NCBI RefSeq assembly: GCF_003925875.1
Contig: NZ_AP019309.1
Coordinates: 2,914,001 to 2,978,000 of the forward strand
Direction of reading: 5' to 3'
Source of the DNA: Intestinibaculum porci
GTDB lineage: Bacteria; Bacillota_I; Bacilli_A; Erysipelotrichales; Coprobacillaceae
Length of the DNA stretch: 64,000 nt
The position numbers and the translations under genes are program-made. Of the stretch, positions 40,003 through 50,096 are shown piece by piece. Positions within the stretch are counted from its first letter, which is position 1; every line of letters starts with the position of its first letter. The notes beneath the pieces were generated by a model. That model did no database searches. It saw only the letters and a program-made list of their open reading frames with translations, and had not been told where the DNA came from.

Positions 40003-42249
40003 TTAGTCAGTTGTTAAAGCAACATAGAGGTCACGATACTGTTTTGCAGAATTTTCCCAAGACACATCTTTATCCATGTTTCTCTGAACCATTTCATCGA
40101 AGCACCATCTGTTTGTGAAATAGAAAGTTTTAGCACGGTTGATAGCATCTAATAATAAGCCTGCATCATAACGGTCGAAAGTAAAGCCGTTACCCGTATT
40201 GGCATATTCATTATATGGTTCTACCGTATCCTTTAAACCGCCAGTTTCACGAACAATTGGGATATCACCATAGTGCATACCGATTAACTGTGTTAATCCA
40301 CATGGTTCAAATCTTGAAGGCACTAATAAAGCATCACAGCCGGCATAGATATGATGAGATCTTGTTTCATCATACATGATGTTGGCACAGACACGACCTT
40401 TATAAGCATTTTCATAATATCTGAAGCTATCTTCGTATTCTGGCTGACCAGTTCCTAAGATGACAACTTCAGTAAAGTCATCAACAATCTGTGGTAAGAT
40501 CTGATTTACTAAGTCTAAGCCCTTCTGATCTGTTAAACGAGAAATTAACCCGATGACAAATTTATTTTCATCAACCTGTAAACCTAATTCTTCCTGCAGC
40601 GCACGTTTGTTTTTAGGTTTGTTTTCTAAGACATTTGATAAATCATAATGCACTGAAATCATTGGATCAGTTGCTGGATTGAAGATATCATAATCGATTC
40701 CGTTCACGATTCCTCTTAATTTACCTGAATGATATCTTAAGTGGGCATCTAAGCCTTCACCATATTCAGGTGTCTGGATTTCTCCCGCATAAGTGTTTGA
40801 AACAGTTGTAATCGCGTTACAGTAAGTTAATCCACCTTTTAACATATTGGCATCTAACCAGTTTTCTGTCATGCAGTCTTTATTGAAGACATAATCTGGT
40901 AAGTTTGTCCAGTATTTCAGTGTTTCAATGTTGTAAACACCCTGGAAACGTAAGTTATGGATTGTCATAATGACTTTCGCATTCGCAATTGGGGTATTGT
41001 TAAACATTGTACGTAAGTAAAGCGGTACTAAGCTAGCCTGCCAGTCATGGCAATGGATCACATCAGGTTCCCAATCCATGAAGTTTAATGCGGCTAACGC
41101 AGCTTTACCGAAGTAACAGAACTTAGGAATATCATCAACTAAATTTGTATATGGATTCCCATTAGAGAAGAATTCCATATTATCAATGAAATCATAAACA
41201 ACGCCATCCCAGACGTATTCCATAATCCCGACATAATAAGAACGGCCATCAGAACATAAGTCCATATCGAAGGCTCCCTTGAATACCATCTTTTCCTGAT
41301 ATTCCTGTGGAATGCAGGCATAACGAGGTAAGATAACCTTCACATCACAGTTCTGTTTAGCAAGCGCTTTTGGTAAAGCGTACATAACATCTCCTAAACC
41401 ACCAGTTTTCACAAATGGGTAACATTCTGAACCAATGAATGCCACACTTCTTCTTGGCTGTGGTAATTCAGGCTGTGGTGCTGGTTTTGGTTCTTCCTTC
41501 ACTTCAACCTTAGGTGCTTCAGCTTCCGCTTTTGGTGCTTCAACCTTCACCGTTTCTTTTGGTTCTTCTTTCACTTCTGCTTTGGCAGCTTTTGGTGCTG
41601 CTTTCTTGGCAGTTGTCTTTTTCGTTTTCTTAGTGGCCTTAGCGGCTGGTTTTTCTTCTTTCGCTTCGGCTTTTTTCGCAGTTGTTTTCGCAGCTGGTTT
41701 TTCTTCCTTCACTTCGGCCTTTTTCGCATTTGTTTTCGCAGCTGGTTTTTCTTCCTTCACTTCTGCCTTTTTCGCAGTTGTCTTCGCAGCTGGTTTTTCT
41801 TCCTTCACTTCTGCCTTTTTCGCAGTTGTTTTCGCAGCTGATTTTTCTTCTTTCACTTCTGCCTTTTTCGCAGTTGTCTTCGCAGCAGGTTTTTCTTCTT
41901 TCACTTCTGCCTTTTTCGCAGTTGTTTTCGCAGCTGGTTTTTCAGCTTTCACTTCTGCTTTTTTCACAGTTGTCTTCGCAGCTGGTTTTTCTTCCTTCGC
42001 TTCCGCTTTCTTCACAGTTGCCTTAGCAGCTGGTTTTTCAGCTTTCACTTCAGTCTTTGTTGTTTTTGTTGTTGTTTTTGTATCTTTAACTTCCTTTTTA
42101 GGAGTTTCAACTTTCGATGTAGTCGCAGTTTTTGTGACTGCTTTTTCAGATTCTACTTTTAACGCAGCAGTTTCTTTTGCTTTTGCAGTTGTTGTTTTAT
42201 TTGTAGTACTCTTTCTTGTACTTGCCTTAGTTGTTTTCTTTCTTGGCAT
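40003..42249 (-). CDS. glgA: Glycogen synthase with long Lys/Ala/Glu repeat N-terminal tail
   Basis: A 748-aa protein; ATG 42249 (MPRKKTTKAS) is nine bases after GGAGGTG, better than 42255. The C-terminal about 480 residues are a GT5 glycogen synthase: FIGSECYPFVKTGGLGDVMY (ADP-glucose loop), VIHCHDWQASLVPLYL, IGLISRLTDQKGLDL, LVPSRFEPCGLTQLIG. It transfers glucose from ADP-glucose to glycogen. Normal GlgA begins at that point; here about 265 residues precede it, including about nine 16-residue units like EVKEEKPAAKTTAKKA and a Pro-rich end. The tail is polyampholytic, histone-H1-like and probably disordered. It has its own promoter (TATAAT on the minus strand at 42278-42273). Confidence 0.92.
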   Translation of the reverse strand: MPRKKTTKASTRKSTTNKTTTAKAKETAALKVESEKAVTKTATTSKVETPKKEVKDTKTTTKTTKTEVKAEKPAAKATVKKAEAKEEKPAAKTTVKKAEVKAEKPAAKTTAKKAEVKEEKPAAKTTAKKAEVKEEKSAAKTTAKKAEVKEEKPAAKTTAKKAEVKEEKPAAKTNAKKAEVKEEKPAAKTTAKKAEAKEEKPAAKATKKTKKTTAKKAAPKAAKAEVKEEPKETVKVEAPKAEAEAPKVEVKEEPKPAPQPELPQPRRSVAFIGSECYPFVKTGGLGDVMYALPKALAKQNCDVKVILPRYACIPQEYQEKMVFKGAFDMDLCSDGRSYYVGIMEYVWDGVVYDFIDNMEFFSNGNPYTNLVDDIPKFCYFGKAALAALNFMDWEPDVIHCHDWQASLVPLYLRTMFNNTPIANAKVIMTIHNLRFQGVYNIETLKYWTNLPDYVFNKDCMTENWLDANMLKGGLTYCNAITTVSNTYAGEIQTPEYGEGLDAHLRYHSGKLRGIVNGIDYDIFNPATDPMISVHYDLSNVLENKPKNKRALQEELGLQVDENKFVIGLISRLTDQKGLDLVNQILPQIVDDFTEVVILGTGQPEYEDSFRYYENAYKGRVCANIMYDETRSHHIYAGCDALLVPSRFEPCGLTQLIGMHYGDIPIVRETGGLKDTVEPYNEYANTGNGFTFDRYDAGLLLDAINRAKTFYFTNRWCFDEMVQRNMDKDVSWENSAKQYRDLYVALTTD
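41636..42052 (-). repeat. 48-bp tandem repeats encoding the GlgA tail
   Basis: About nine direct repeats of a 48-bp unit (16 codons), many identical at the DNA level, with variation at a few codons (KPAAK/KSAAK, TTAKK/TTVKK/TNAKK). Confidence 0.9.
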
Positions 42250-42410
42250 TTTCATACACCTCCATCGAGTAGATTATATCACAAACTTTATTATTTAAAA
42301 CACGAACTTTCACATTGATTGTATTTTTTGAATTTATTCAATTTATGATTTTCTATTTTGTGATTTTACTACATTATATCATATCTTTTTCATATTACTG
42401 ATAGCTAATA

Positions 42411-43130
42411 TCAGATCTTATTGAAGAACGCTTTAAATATATGAATCATTTGAGGATTGTCAAAGGCCGCCATCATCTCGGGATGAAACTGCACCCCAAA
42501 CATAAATGTACCCACCGTTTTTTCAATCCCTTCAATGATCCCATCAGGGGCATAGGCAGTTACTTTGAGATCTTTTCCTAAGTCTTTGATCGCCTGATGA
42601 TGAAAAGAATTAACGCGTGTCTCTACCCCTAAAATGATTTTTAAAAAGGAGTCTTCAATTTCAATCTTATGGCTAGGTTCATAGCGCGGCATAGCAGGAG
42701 TATGTTGAATGGCCCCAGGCCACTCATCTGCAATACTTTGATAAAGGGTGCCGCCAAAAGCCACATTCATTGCTTGCATGCCTTTACAGATGCCCATTAC
42801 CGGCAGACCTAATTGATCCGCCGCATGAATAAGCGCAAGATCATAACGATCGACAGATGGCATCAAAGGGCCACAGGAAGGATGGATATCTTCCCCATAA
42901 AGAGCAGGATCGATATCTTCTCCGCCAGATAAAATCAACCGGTCTAAGCCTATTAATTGTGAGGAAACATCCTCTAAGTTTTGCATTACCGGAAGTAAAA
43001 TAGGAATACCACCTGCTTTTTCAATCGCTGTTATATAATCCTGATTAACATAACTCCGCAGAATTCCCGGAAACATATTTTCTGTATTGGTTAATAAATT
43101 GGCCGCTATGCCAATTCTTGGTTTGTTCAT
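42411..43130 (-). CDS. Class I glutamine amidotransferase-like hydrolase (peptidase C26, PuuD-like)
   Basis: ATG 43130 (MNKPRIGIAAN) with GAGGC eight bases upstream is chosen over the longer frame from 43202. The 239-aa protein has LSGGEDIDPALYGE, the nucleophile in VMGICKGMQAMNVAFGG (usual GICRG), NSFHHQAIKDLG and the catalytic VQFHPEMM. Members hydrolyse gamma-glutamyl compounds such as gamma-glutamyl-GABA. It lies after the glgP terminator, so it is probably a separate unit. Confidence 0.88.
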   Translation of the reverse strand: MNKPRIGIAANLLTNTENMFPGILRSYVNQDYITAIEKAGGIPILLPVMQNLEDVSSQLIGLDRLILSGGEDIDPALYGEDIHPSCGPLMPSVDRYDLALIHAADQLGLPVMGICKGMQAMNVAFGGTLYQSIADEWPGAIQHTPAMPRYEPSHKIEIEDSFLKIILGVETRVNSFHHQAIKDLGKDLKVTAYAPDGIIEGIEKTVGTFMFGVQFHPEMMAAFDNPQMIHIFKAFFNKI

Positions 43131-43182
43131 TAAAATCGCCTCGGATAATATCGTACACCTCACGTTTATGATTGCAAGCAAA

Positions 43183-43205
43183 AAGGCGGAGAAAAACTCC
43201 ACCTT
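43183..43205 (-). terminator. Terminator of the malto-oligosaccharide operon
   Basis: On the minus strand aaggtggag / ctccgcctt (one G-U pair) followed by five T, directly after the GlgP stop. Confidence 0.8.
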
Positions 43206-43209
43206 GAGA

Positions 43210-45477
43210 TTATTTCAGTTTCCAGATGTCATCATTGTACTGCTTAATTGTACGGTCACTTGAGAAGTAGCCAGCTTTCGCAATATTGACAAGCATCTTT
43301 TTCGCCCATGCCTGACGATCACTGAAATCTGCAATTGCTTTTTCTTTTGTAGCGATATAGTCTTTGACATCTAATAATGCCATAAACCAGTCTTTATCCC
43401 ATAAGTCATTGTGTAAACGATAGAGCGCTTCGCGATCGCCAATCTTTAACATGTCTTCACTAATAATGAATTCCACTAATTCTTTTACAGCGGGATCATT
43501 TTCTAAGATGTCTCTTGGATGATAATCACCTTTTTCATAATGGGCGATGACCGTATCAGAATCAGCGCCAAAGATATAGATGTTATCATTGCCGACTAAT
43601 TCATGAATTTCAACGTTGGCTCCATCGTCAGTACCGATCGTAACAGCGCCATTGAGCATCATCTTCATATTACCAGTTCCAGAAGCTTCTTTAGAAGCTA
43701 AAGAGATCTGTTCAGAGAAATCTGATGCCGGAATCAGTTTTTCAGCGTAAGTGACATTGTAGTTTTCCACCATAACGACACGTAAGTATTTTGAAACTTC
43801 CGGATCATTGTTAATGAGCTGTGATAAGCAGAGAATAGTATGGATAATATCCTTCGCTAAGATGTATGCAGGCGCAGCTTTCGCCCCAAAGATACAAGTA
43901 ATCGGATGTGCTGGATAGTTGCCCTTCTTGATTTCTAAATACTGATGGATGATGTATAAAACATTCATCTGCTGACGTTTGTATTCATGCAGACGTTTGA
44001 TCTGTACATCAAAGATTGCATTTTCATCCAGAGTAATGCCTTCCTTGCTCTGGATATAAGAAACTAAGTCTTCTTTCTTCTGTTTCTTGATCGCTAATAA
44101 TGAATTTAAAACTTTTTCATCATTCACGAAGTCTAACAGTTTTTCTAATTCATCAGCGTTTTCTTTATAGCCTTCACCAATTAAAGAATCGATGAATGCT
44201 GTTAATTCTTCGTTGCATGATAATAACCATCTTCTGAAGGTAATACCATTGGTTTTGTTGTTAAACTTCTTTGGATATAAATCATAGAAGTCTTTTAATT
44301 CCGTATGTTTTAAGATATCCGTATGGATGGCAGCCACCCCATTGATTGAATAACCAAAGTGGATATCCATAGAAGCCATATGGACTAAGTTATTGTCATC
44401 GATGATGGCTGTCTTAGGATTTTCGCTGCGTTCGAATGCCACAGCGTCTAAGGCTTCAATAATTGGAATTAAATGTGGCACGATTTCTTCTAAGTAATGC
44501 ATTGGCCATTTTTCCAAGGCTTCCGCTAAGATGGTATGGTTCGTGTAAGCACATGTTCTTGAGACAACAGCGATTGCCTCTTTCTGTAACATGCCTTCAG
44601 CCATTAATAAGCGAATGAGTTCTGGGATGACTAATGATGGATGGGTATCATTGATCTGAATCGTGACATATTCATCTAAATGATCAAGCGGAATCTTGCG
44701 TGCTTTGATGTCTTCTAAGATCATCTGAGCCCCATTGGATACCATGAAGTACTGCTGGTATAAACGTAATTTCTTGCCGTCTTCATCAGAGTCATCAGGA
44801 TATAAGAATAATGTTAAATTCTTTAAGATATTTTCTTTATCAAAAGCGATCCCATCATGAACGATTGTTGGATCAACTGTCGCAATGTCAAATAAGTGCA
44901 ATTTATTTTTATTGCCATGGTATCCTAAAACATCAATATCATATAATTCAGATTTTAAGCTGAAGTCTTTGTAGTCTACAACATAAGACTTATTCGTCTT
45001 ATTTAACCATGAATGTTCATCAATCCATGGGTTTGGTGTTTCAAACTGCTTGTTGTCTTTGAATTCCTGTTTGAATAAACCTAAGTGATAGTTTAAGCCA
45101 ACCCCATCACCTGGTAAATTTAAAGTGGCAATTGAATCTAAGAAGCAGGCTGCCAGACGGCCTAAACCACCATTTCCTAAAGAAGGTTCGTTTTCGATTT
45201 CTTCAATTTCCGCTAAAGAGAATCCGTTTTTATCTAAGACATCTTTCACTTCTTTACGAATACCTAAGTTGATTAAGTTATTACTCATTAATTTACCAAT
45301 TAAGAATTCAGCAGAGAAATAGTAAACTTTCTTTTTCCCTGTGATTTCTGGTTTTTCATCAGCTAATTCTTTCACTAATGACAGTAAGACAGTATAAACC
45401 TGAGCGTCTGTTAATTCTTTTAACGTCTTTCCATAAAGGGAAGAAGCGTATTTTTCTAATTGCTTTTCAATTGACAT
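43210..45477 (-). CDS. glgP: Glycogen/maltodextrin phosphorylase
   Basis: A 755-aa GT35 enzyme that uses phosphate to release glucose 1-phosphate from glycogen or maltodextrins. Visible are [71 protein letters not shown], and the pyridoxal-phosphate lysine region [20 protein letters not shown]. Length is slightly short of the enzyme's usual 790-830 aa. It is the last gene of the PTS - EEP - malQ - glgP operon, 11 bp after malQ, with AAGGAG before the ATG. Confidence 0.95.
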   Translation of the reverse strand: MSIEKQLEKYASSLYGKTLKELTDAQVYTVLLSLVKELADEKPEITGKKKVYYFSAEFLIGKLMSNNLINLGIRKEVKDVLDKNGFSLAEIEEIENEPSLGNGGLGRLAACFLDSIATLNLPGDGVGLNYHLGLFKQEFKDNKQFETPNPWIDEHSWLNKTNKSYVVDYKDFSLKSELYDIDVLGYHGNKNKLHLFDIATVDPTIVHDGIAFDKENILKNLTLFLYPDDSDEDGKKLRLYQQYFMVSNGAQMILEDIKARKIPLDHLDEYVTIQINDTHPSLVIPELIRLLMAEGMLQKEAIAVVSRTCAYTNHTILAEALEKWPMHYLEEIVPHLIPIIEALDAVAFERSENPKTAIIDDNNLVHMASMDIHFGYSINGVAAIHTDILKHTELKDFYDLYPKKFNNKTNGITFRRWLLSCNEELTAFIDSLIGEGYKENADELEKLLDFVNDEKVLNSLLAIKKQKKEDLVSYIQSKEGITLDENAIFDVQIKRLHEYKRQQMNVLYIIHQYLEIKKGNYPAHPITCIFGAKAAPAYILAKDIIHTILCLSQLINNDPEVSKYLRVVMVENYNVTYAEKLIPASDFSEQISLASKEASGTGNMKMMLNGAVTIGTDDGANVEIHELVGNDNIYIFGADSDTVIAHYEKGDYHPRDILENDPAVKELVEFIISEDMLKIGDREALYRLHNDLWDKDWFMALLDVKDYIATKEKAIADFSDRQAWAKKMLVNIAKAGYFSSDRTIKQYNDDIWKLK

Positions 45478-45488
45478 GTAAAGTCTCC

Positions 45489-46973
45489 TTAAATACGATG
45501 ATATTTTTCCGTTAAAGCACGAATATGATTAATCAGTTCGTCACTGAAATCATCTTTCCCCATGCGCCACATCCAGTTATTACCTAAAGTATTAGGCTGA
45601 TTCATGCGGGCGGAGTTATCTAATTTCAGATAATCCTGCATTGGGACAATGCACATTTTTGAAACCGAAGAGAAGATCAGTTCGATACACATATCTAATA
45701 ATGTGGCATCATCATCTTCATCGGTATGTAAATAATCTTTGAGGGCTTGTTTTTCTTCTGGTTTAATTGATTCAAACCAGCCCATCATCGTTTCATTATC
45801 ATGCGTGCCGGTATAGACGACACTGTTTTCAGTATAGTTGTGTGGTAAGTAAGCATTGGCTCCTGATGAATCACGAGAGTCAAAGGCGAACTGTAATAAT
45901 TTCATTCCTGGATAACCGCAGTCAGCGACTAACTGTTTGACAGTATCGGTTAAATAACCTAAGTCTTCGGCGATGACATCGAGTTTGCCTAAAGCTTCTT
46001 CAATGGCTTTGAATAAGTCATAGCCAGGCCCTTTTTCCCAATGACCATTAACGGCTGTTTCATCACCAAATGGAATCGAGAAGTATTCATCGAAGCCGCG
46101 GAAATGATCGATACGAATGACGTCATAGGCTTTCTGGCAGTAAGCAATGCGGGCAATCCACCATTGATAATGAGTCGCTTTATGTTCATCCCAGCGATAT
46201 AATGGATTCCCCCATAACTGACCGGTCGCACTAAAGCCATCAGGCGGTACCCCCGCGACAGCCGTTGGTTTCACGTCTTCATCAAGCTGGAATAATGCCG
46301 GATTCCCCCAAACGTCAGAAGAATCGAAAGCAACATAAATAGGAATGTCACCGATGATCTTAACGCCCTGTTTATTAGCGTAATCTTTTAAGGCATACCA
46401 CTGACTCCAGAACATGTACTGAAGGAATTTGTGATAACAAATCGTATCCGCTAATTCTTCACGTTTAGTGTTTAAGGCATCGCTGTTTCTTAAACGTAAT
46501 TCATTTGGCCAGTATAACCAGCTTTCATCATCATACTGCGCTTTGATCGCCATAAATAATGCATAGTCATCTAACCACCAGGCATTATCTTTGCAGTAAG
46601 CTAAGAACGCTTCATCATCAGCAATATGCGAAGCCTGATAAGCTTTTTCTAACAGTTTATAACGATGATTGTAGATGTATTCATAATCAACATAATCAGC
46701 ATGTACATCAGCCGCTGGCAGATCTTCTGGTGCTAACCAGCCTTTCTCGACTAAGGCATCTAAAGAAATGAAATAAGGGTTACCAGCGAAAGTTGAGAAT
46801 GACTGATAAGGAGAATCTCCATAACCAGTAATGCCCAATGGCAGAATCTGCCAGTAAGTCTGTTTAGCAGCCGCTAATTTGTCGACAAAGCGGTACGCTT
46901 CTTGATCAAAGCAGCCGATGCCATAATGACTTGGCAGTGATGTAATTGGCAGCAAAATTCCACTTGTTCTCAT
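45489..46973 (-). CDS. malQ: 4-alpha-glucanotransferase (amylomaltase)
   Basis: A 494-aa GH77 enzyme that disproportionates maltodextrins, releasing glucose and longer chains for the phosphorylase. It begins [20 protein letters not shown] and contains [49 protein letters not shown] (nucleophile Asp), [10 protein letters not shown] (acid Glu) and [13 protein letters not shown] (third Asp). Its start overlaps the EEP gene stop by 4 bp, and GGAGGAC sits in front. Confidence 0.95.
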   Translation of the reverse strand: MRTSGILLPITSLPSHYGIGCFDQEAYRFVDKLAAAKQTYWQILPLGITGYGDSPYQSFSTFAGNPYFISLDALVEKGWLAPEDLPAADVHADYVDYEYIYNHRYKLLEKAYQASHIADDEAFLAYCKDNAWWLDDYALFMAIKAQYDDESWLYWPNELRLRNSDALNTKREELADTICYHKFLQYMFWSQWYALKDYANKQGVKIIGDIPIYVAFDSSDVWGNPALFQLDEDVKPTAVAGVPPDGFSATGQLWGNPLYRWDEHKATHYQWWIARIAYCQKAYDVIRIDHFRGFDEYFSIPFGDETAVNGHWEKGPGYDLFKAIEEALGKLDVIAEDLGYLTDTVKQLVADCGYPGMKLLQFAFDSRDSSGANAYLPHNYTENSVVYTGTHDNETMMGWFESIKPEEKQALKDYLHTDEDDDATLLDMCIELIFSSVSKMCIVPMQDYLKLDNSARMNQPNTLGNNWMWRMGKDDFSDELINHIRALTEKYHRI

Positions 46974-47770
46974 TGTTCGTCCTCCATATAAATTCCATAG
47001 TGATCGGACACGACATCCTCTTCATGTCCATCAAAAACAACTTTATGTGTTTTCACTTTTTCAGCGCGATTGATAAAGATATAATCGATGCGCATCTGCA
47101 TACTTTTCTCCCAGCCGTCAATCTTTCCTTCGGCACTATAGCGTCCCCTGACAAAAGCACTTAAATCGCGGGTATCATACCAGCCATCAGCACGCACTTT
47201 GTCATAGCTTTGATCCTTTAATTCATCAGGTGCATTGAAATCCCCTGCTAAATAAACCAGGGATGATTTTTGCGCCTGCTTATTTAAAACCTGCCACTGA
47301 TCGATAAAGGGTTCTTCATCATCGTTCCACCAGCCTAAATGCGCGGTGTAAACCCAGAAGTCCTGTTTGCCATTATCGATATGCACACCTAAAGCATTAC
47401 GCTTTTTCCAGTAAGAATAGTCATCGGTATGGGTTAAGCGGGTATTTTCACTTTCCAAAATACGATGTTTAGTAAAAATGGCCACGCCTTCATCAAAGCG
47501 ATCGTAACCGACTTTGACACCGATCCAGTTCCACTGGTAAGTATTTCCTAGTAAATGTGACAAGAAGAGGGCAAAATTGTCCTCTTTTAAAGTGTCGCTG
47601 CCGACATAAGTAGTCGGCGCGGCGACGGCTTTCTTGTCCATTGTCTGATTGACTTCCTGAAGTGCGATGACATCAATATCATTCTTAAGGATGAAATTGG
47701 CAATCGTCTGTAATTTTTCTGATTCATTCTTTTCACTTAAAGAATGCGTATTGAGGGTCAGCAGCTTCAT
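46970..47770 (-). CDS. Endonuclease/exonuclease/phosphatase-fold protein in maltose operon
   Basis: A 266-aa protein of the EEP superfamily: LTLNTHSL, VIALQEVNQTM (metal Glu), VYTAHLGWWNDD (His), YLAGDFNAP (Asp-x-Asn) and a final VSDHYGIYM with the catalytic Asp-His. These Mg-dependent enzymes cleave phosphodiesters or phosphoesters. Its start is 3 bp after the PTS stop and it overlaps malQ, so it is tightly co-expressed with maltodextrin uptake; a sugar-phosphate phosphatase role is an inference from that setting. Confidence 0.82.
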   Translation of the reverse strand: MKLLTLNTHSLSEKNESEKLQTIANFILKNDIDVIALQEVNQTMDKKAVAAPTTYVGSDTLKEDNFALFLSHLLGNTYQWNWIGVKVGYDRFDEGVAIFTKHRILESENTRLTHTDDYSYWKKRNALGVHIDNGKQDFWVYTAHLGWWNDDEEPFIDQWQVLNKQAQKSSLVYLAGDFNAPDELKDQSYDKVRADGWYDTRDLSAFVRGRYSAEGKIDGWEKSMQMRIDYIFINRAEKVKTHKVVFDGHEEDVVSDHYGIYMEDEQ

Positions 47771-47773
47771 AAA

Positions 47774-49876
47774 TTATCCATGGAGTGCGTCATTGATATC
47801 TGATTTCAGGACATCGGCTTTAGGACCATAAATCGCCTGAACACCATTATCTTTCTTGACGAGACCAAGGGCACCTTCTTTCTTCCATCCGTCATATTCA
47901 GCAACTTTATTGACATCTTTGACAGTGACTCTCAGTCTTGTCATACATGCATCAACATCAACGATATTGTCACGACCGCCAAGTAAAGAGATGATCGCTT
48001 CAACCTGAGCAGAGCCTTCATGGCCTCCGCCTTCTTCATCATCATCAGCGACACCTTCATAGTTGCCTAAACGACCAGGTGTAGCGAAATGGAATTTCTT
48101 AATCATGAAGTTTGCGACGAAGTAACCAATGAATGCGAAAGCGATACAAGCTAAGACGAAGTTAATAACATCGCCGCCCAGACCAGCATTCAGAGACATT
48201 GGTAAACGGGTTAAGAATTCGATATTACCAAATGAGTGTACTCTTAAGTGAATAATTCCTGATAAAGCGAAAGCACAACCCTGTAAAACAGCGTATACGA
48301 TATAAAGTGGTAAAGCACAGAACATGAACATGAATTCGATTGGTTCTGTAACCCCAGTTAAGAATGTTGCTAAATAAGTTGATAAGAACATTGATTTGTA
48401 TTTTTCTCTCTTATCAGCGTCAACGTTACGATACATTGCTAAAGAGATACCGCCTAACATACCTGTTGCACCGATCATCTGACCAACTTTGAAACGAGCA
48501 GGTGTAACAGTTGTTAATAAGTGATGATACTGAGCCATCTTGCCAGCATCTTTTAAGTTGACTAAGTCAGTAACCCATGCTAACCAAAGTGGATCCTGTC
48601 CGAATACTTTGTGACCAGCCTGAGCACCTGTTAAGATCGTGTAAGTACCACCAAATGAAGTGTAGTTCATTGGGATTGTGATCATATGATGTAAACCAAA
48701 TGGTAATAATAAACGTTCGAGAGTACCATAAATAAATGGTGCTAATAATGGTGAAGTTGAACTTGAGTTAGCGATCCATACCCCGAAGGCATTGATACCA
48801 GACTGAACAACTGGCCATACAATTGACATCACTAACGCGATCACAACTGAGTAAGCAATAACCATTAATGGAACGAAACGTTTCCCGTTGAAGAATGCTA
48901 AGGCATCAGGTAATTTTCTGAAGTTATAGTATTTGTTGTACACAACCCCGCCGACGAAACCAGCGATGATCCCGACAAAGACACCCATGTTTAAGGCAGA
49001 TGCGCCTAAAACAGTCGTGAAGTAACCATTAATTGGAATACGTGTACCAAATAAAGTATGCGTGTAACCAGTGCCTTTAGCGACCATATCTGCTGTGACA
49101 CCGAATACGGAACCAGTAATCTGGTTGATTAAGATAAAGGCAATAACCGCCGCGAATGCCCCGCCGGCACGTTCTTTAGCCCAGCTGCCGCCGATGGCAA
49201 CGGCGAATAAGATATGTAAGTTGTTGATAATGGCCCAGCCGATATTTTCCATTGTCGTACCGATTGTCATCACGACAGACATATCAGCGCCCATCATCTG
49301 GACTAACTTACCAAGGGAAATCATTAACCCAGCCGCTGGCATAACAGCGATTACGGTCATTAAACATTTCCCTAACTTCTGTAAGATATCGAAGTTAAAG
49401 TTGAACTTCTTTTTCTTTTCTGGGACGATTTCCATCATTGGTTCGCCCACTTCATGTTTACCTTTTTTCACTTTTACCTGTTTGCCTTCAAGCTGTGAAG
49501 TAATCACTACAGGTGTAATTAAATTGATTTTCTTTTCAGTGAAGACATCAAAGTCTGCTTCATAGAGGAGATCCCCAGCTTTCACTTCCTGGCCTTCTTT
49601 GACATGGAATGTAAAGCCTTCCCCTTTTAATTCTACAGTTTCCAGACCATAATGAATTAATACTTCCAAACCATCTTTTGATTTCAATCCAACAGCGTGC
49701 TTAGTAGGTGCGATCATTTCAATAGTCGCGTCGAATGGTGCGTAAATCTTTCCATCTTCAGGTACGATTGCACATCCATCACCCATCATCTTCTGTGCGA
49801 AGACGGGATCAGGAACTTCTTCAATGGCAATGACTTTCCCTTTGATAGGAGCTTTAATCATTTCTCCGTTTTTCAT
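47774..49876 (-). CDS. PTS glucose/maltose-type transporter, EIIA-EIIC-EIIB fusion
   Basis: ATG 49876 is chosen: GGAGG lies 11 bases upstream and the residues before it (from 50023) do not look like protein. The 700-aa protein has an N-terminal EIIA(Glc) domain with the phospho-His in VLIHYGLETVELKGEGF, a linker, ten or so membrane helices of EIIC (GLMISLGKLVQ through IGYFVANFMIKK, with TGVTEPIEFMFMF), and a C-terminal EIIB domain with VDACMTRLRVTV (phospho-Cys). It imports and phosphorylates glucose or maltose. Having EIIA first is unusual for this family. Confidence 0.92.
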   Translation of the reverse strand: MKNGEMIKAPIKGKVIAIEEVPDPVFAQKMMGDGCAIVPEDGKIYAPFDATIEMIAPTKHAVGLKSKDGLEVLIHYGLETVELKGEGFTFHVKEGQEVKAGDLLYEADFDVFTEKKINLITPVVITSQLEGKQVKVKKGKHEVGEPMMEIVPEKKKKFNFNFDILQKLGKCLMTVIAVMPAAGLMISLGKLVQMMGADMSVVMTIGTTMENIGWAIINNLHILFAVAIGGSWAKERAGGAFAAVIAFILINQITGSVFGVTADMVAKGTGYTHTLFGTRIPINGYFTTVLGASALNMGVFVGIIAGFVGGVVYNKYYNFRKLPDALAFFNGKRFVPLMVIAYSVVIALVMSIVWPVVQSGINAFGVWIANSSSTSPLLAPFIYGTLERLLLPFGLHHMITIPMNYTSFGGTYTILTGAQAGHKVFGQDPLWLAWVTDLVNLKDAGKMAQYHHLLTTVTPARFKVGQMIGATGMLGGISLAMYRNVDADKREKYKSMFLSTYLATFLTGVTEPIEFMFMFCALPLYIVYAVLQGCAFALSGIIHLRVHSFGNIEFLTRLPMSLNAGLGGDVINFVLACIAFAFIGYFVANFMIKKFHFATPGRLGNYEGVADDDEEGGGHEGSAQVEAIISLLGGRDNIVDVDACMTRLRVTVKDVNKVAEYDGWKKEGALGLVKKDNGVQAIYGPKADVLKSDINDALHG

Positions 49877-49937
49877 TTCCTTTTTATCCTCCATAAGTAT
49901 TTGTATTGGGTTGCAACTCCTTTTACTTACAAGTCCT

Positions 49938-49965
49938 ATTATAATTTTCCTGGAAGCATTTACAA
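49938..49965 (-). promoter_or_regulatory. Promoter of the PTS - malQ - glgP operon
   Basis: On the minus strand TTGTAA (49965-49960), a 16-bp spacer, TATAAT (49943-49938). The operators at 49995-50032 lie about 30-65 bp upstream of the -35 box. Confidence 0.7.
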
Positions 49966-49992
49966 CGTGAAAAGAGTACTTTTTCACATCAT

Positions 49993-50048
49993 TTGCGCAA
50001 CGATTGCGCAACTTGTAGCGCAACTTTTGCGCAAATAATATTGCGTAA
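49993..50048. promoter_or_regulatory. Tandem LacI/MalR-type operators
   Basis: Two copies of GCGCAA-N3-TTGCGC: 49995-50009 (spacer CGA) and 50018-50032 (spacer CTT), centres 23 bp apart. A fifth half site TTGCGTAA (50041-50048) overlaps the -35 box of the repressor gene. The layout suggests cooperative binding by the adjacent LacI-type protein, repressing its own gene and the divergent operon. Confidence 0.75.
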
Positions 50049-50069
50049 GCAAAAAACCTAATTTATAAT
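50041..50069 (+). promoter_or_regulatory. Promoter of the LacI-type gene
   Basis: TTGCGT (50041-50046), 17 bp, TATAAT (50064-50069). The -35 box is part of the operator half site, so autoregulation is likely. Confidence 0.7.
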
Positions 50070-50096
50070 GATAATACCAACAAAAAGGAGGTTATT

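Noticed and set aside
41435-42298. A 287-codon open frame on the plus strand rich in Ala, Phe and Ser repeats
   Set aside because: It is the antisense of the 48-bp repeats and GlgA start; periodic DNA keeps other frames open. No ribosome site of note, and the GlgA frame is certain.
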